Assembly (NCBI GenBank): GCA_004292755.1
Contig: RDXE01000025.1
Location: 62,001 to 126,000, forward strand
Source of the DNA: Alphaproteobacteria bacterium
GTDB lineage: Bacteria; Pseudomonadota; Alphaproteobacteria; Elsterales; Elsteraceae
DNA length: 64,000 nt
Direction of reading: 5' to 3'
Shown here: positions 62,810-64,000 of the stretch, in pieces
Layout of the letters: each line of letters opens with the position of its first letter
How positions within the stretch are numbered: the stretch's first letter is position 1
Translations under genes and position numbers: made by a program
Notes under the pieces: model-generated
The model's database searches: none
What the model saw: only the letters and a program-made list of their open reading frames with translations
What the model was told of the DNA's origin: nothing

Positions 62810-64000
62810 ATGAGTGTGGGGACGTTCAATTTTACCGCCGGGCCGGATGCTTTCTCGTCCAGCCAGGGCGCCTATGATGACTATAAAGCCAACCCTTTGA
62901 CCACTCTAACGAGTGCCGATACTGTTTGGGCCAGTGCTGGCGACCTGAACAGCGCGCGCGACGCACTGTATCTGTTTCCAGCCGCCAACGGCACGATGGC
63001 CGCCTTTACCGGTGCAGCGTTCCCGAACATGCGCGGCATCGAGATCATGCTGTGGAACAATGGCTTCGACGGCACGCTGACCCTCGACAACGCGTTTGTC
63101 GCGGCCAACCACTATGGCGACGGGCGCCTTGCCATGGTGTTGGAACCGACGGTGGCAACCGGGCTCAACACCCATGTCGATGCCTCCGCAGTGACCCGCT
63201 GGCAAGGGGTCGTGATCACTGGGTCAAATTCCGCCAACTCGCTGATCGGCTCTCAAGGCAACGATGTCATTGATGCGGCGTGGGGTGGGGATGACACCGT
63301 CGCCGGGAATGGCGGCGATGACTACGTCATCACCAAAGAAGCCAACCTAACCAATGCCGACATCATCAGCGGTGGCAGCGGCCTTGATACCTTTGAACTG
63401 TGGGACACCAACGGCTGGAGCTACACGACGGGCGCTGGAATCCTTGCCAATGTCACGGGGTTTGAGCGGTTCGGCTTCGGCGTGCGCGACCTCTACGCCA
63501 GCCCGAGTTACGCACCAGTCGGCTATAGCCAGGGAACCGGAACCTATCGCGAGTTGATTGTCACCGATGCCTATGTCGGCACCCTGGCCAACAGTCGCTT
63601 GGAAATCCAGATTGGCAGTCAGGCAGCAATCAGCACCAAAATCGTCGCTAGCGGCCTATCAGTCGGCAAGTCGATCCACGTCATCGAGAACCGGTCCACC
63701 CAGGCGGTGGACATTCTCGGGGGCGCTGGCCATGACACGCTGCGCGGTGGCTTGGGGAACGACACGCTGGATGGCGGCACCGGCATCAATGTGATCGACG
63801 CTGGACCCGGTGACGACACCATCTATAGCGGCGGCGGCACCGACACCGTGATCGGTGGCTTCTCGATTGATACGCTGATTCCGTCGGCCGCAGGCGGTGT
63901 GGTGCGCTTTGCCGATGCGAATTTCGGTGACCGGATCGGCATCAACCTCGGCGGCGGTGTGACCGGCATGGGGGCAGGCAGCGGCACCAACATGGCCGCG
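62810..64000 (+). CDS. RTX (haemolysin-type calcium-binding repeat) secreted protein, 3' end cut
   Basis: At least 397 residues without a stop. There is no N-terminal signal peptide, as expected of type I-secreted RTX proteins whose signal is C-terminal. Residues 1-140 form a beta-rich domain of unknown type (FNFTAGPDAF, NMRGIEIMLWNNGF). RTX nonapeptides follow in two clusters: GSQGNDVID and GNGGDDYVI near residues 145-170, and GGAGHDTLRGGLGNDTLDGG with GPGDDTIYSG near 304-345. ATG 62810 is only one base after GGAGG; GTG 62816 with spacing 7 is an alternative. Export genes are not in the window. Confidence 0.85.
   Translation, partial: MSVGTFNFTAGPDAFSSSQGAYDDYKANPLTTLTSADTVWASAGDLNSARDALYLFPAANGTMAAFTGAAFPNMRGIEIMLWNNGFDGTLTLDNAFVAANHYGDGRLAMVLEPTVATGLNTHVDASAVTRWQGVVITGSNSANSLIGSQGNDVIDAAWGGDDTVAGNGGDDYVITKEANLTNADIISGGSGLDTFELWDTNGWSYTTGAGILANVTGFERFGFGVRDLYASPSYAPVGYSQGTGTYRELIVTDAYVGTLANSRLEIQIGSQAAISTKIVASGLSVGKSIHVIENRSTQAVDILGGAGHDTLRGGLGNDTLDGGTGINVIDAGPGDDTIYSGGGTDTVIGGFSIDTLIPSAAGGVVRFADANFGDRIGINLGGGVTGMGAGSGTNMAA

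Noticed and set aside
62781-62812. GGTTCGACTC resembling a tRNA T-loop
   Set aside because: No matching T-stem, acceptor stem or anticodon arm could be built around it.

Overview
This 64 kb window is a stretch of chromosome from an alphaproteobacterium, most likely of the Rhodospirillales or a close relative (an inference from gene content and order). The DNA is GC-rich, genes are tightly packed with many 4-bp ATGA overlaps, and several blocks have gene orders typical of Alphaproteobacteria: yebC-ruvC-ruvA-ruvB-ybgC, 6S RNA-5-FCL-ymdB, aroQ-accB-accC-aat with DUF2155-mlaD-NDUFA12 convergent to them, uvrC-pgsA-moaD-moaE, a petP/petR-like regulator pair with a histidine kinase, and tkt-gap. No rRNA, tRNA, CRISPR array, transposase or integrase was seen. 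Both edges cut genes: a YbgC-like thioesterase on the left and an RTX-type secreted protein on the right.

Layout. 0-3.4 kb: Holliday-junction operon on the minus strand. 3.7-4.9 kb: a lone exported protein with the two-Asp layout of a pepsin-type protease. 5-6.6 kb: 6S RNA with the 5-FCL and YmdB-type phosphoesterase genes. 6.7-10.3 kb: a five-gene polar amino-acid ABC importer operon ending in a GNAT acetyltransferase. 10.5-12.4 kb: a small membrane protein, a DUF3034 outer-membrane protein and an exported truncated haemoglobin. 12.6-17.4 kb: shikimate and fatty-acid synthesis genes, aat, and envelope/complex I genes. 17.6-23.5 kb: class II ribonucleotide reductase (NrdR-box-like sites upstream, strong terminator downstream) and a PAS histidine kinase. 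23.5-26 kb: divergent epmA and efp, then an inositol-monophosphatase family gene. 26-32 kb: a proton-channel/OmpA envelope module and an ArnT-like glycosyltransferase. 32-34 kb: trxB and a LysR regulator. 34-44.3 kb: mixed housekeeping and redox genes (TVP38, msrP, aspartate aminotransferase, ahpC/ahpD, an MBL hydrolase, uvrB, a DHH phosphoesterase, folM-like, folB). 44.3-44.7 kb: an AT-rich intergenic region with DnaA-box-like sequences. 44.7-48 kb: uvrC-pgsA-moaDE. 48-52 kb: beta-propeller, NodB-like, sterol-desaturase-like and MFS genes. 53.3-56.9 kb: MarR/OmpR/kinase regulators split by a roughly 1 kb compositionally different insert carrying two small genes of unknown function. 57-61.8 kb: zapA and a coiled-coil gene, divergent from tkt-gap. 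61.9-64 kb: an M48 lipoprotein peptidase and the RTX protein.

The content is mostly core metabolism and DNA repair. The items that stand out are: (1) the ExbB-like channel plus coiled-coil OmpA/MotB-like module, an uncharacterised envelope machine; (2) the pepsin-like exported protein; (3) a candidate small RNA with stacked hairpins, CCUCCC motifs and an intrinsic terminator upstream of the TVP38 gene; (4) the AT-rich DnaA-box cluster before uvrC; (5) the two-gene insert between the petP- and petR-like genes; (6) an intrinsic-terminator-like structure inside the gene after gap. All function calls rest on reading motifs and gene order; no database search was possible.
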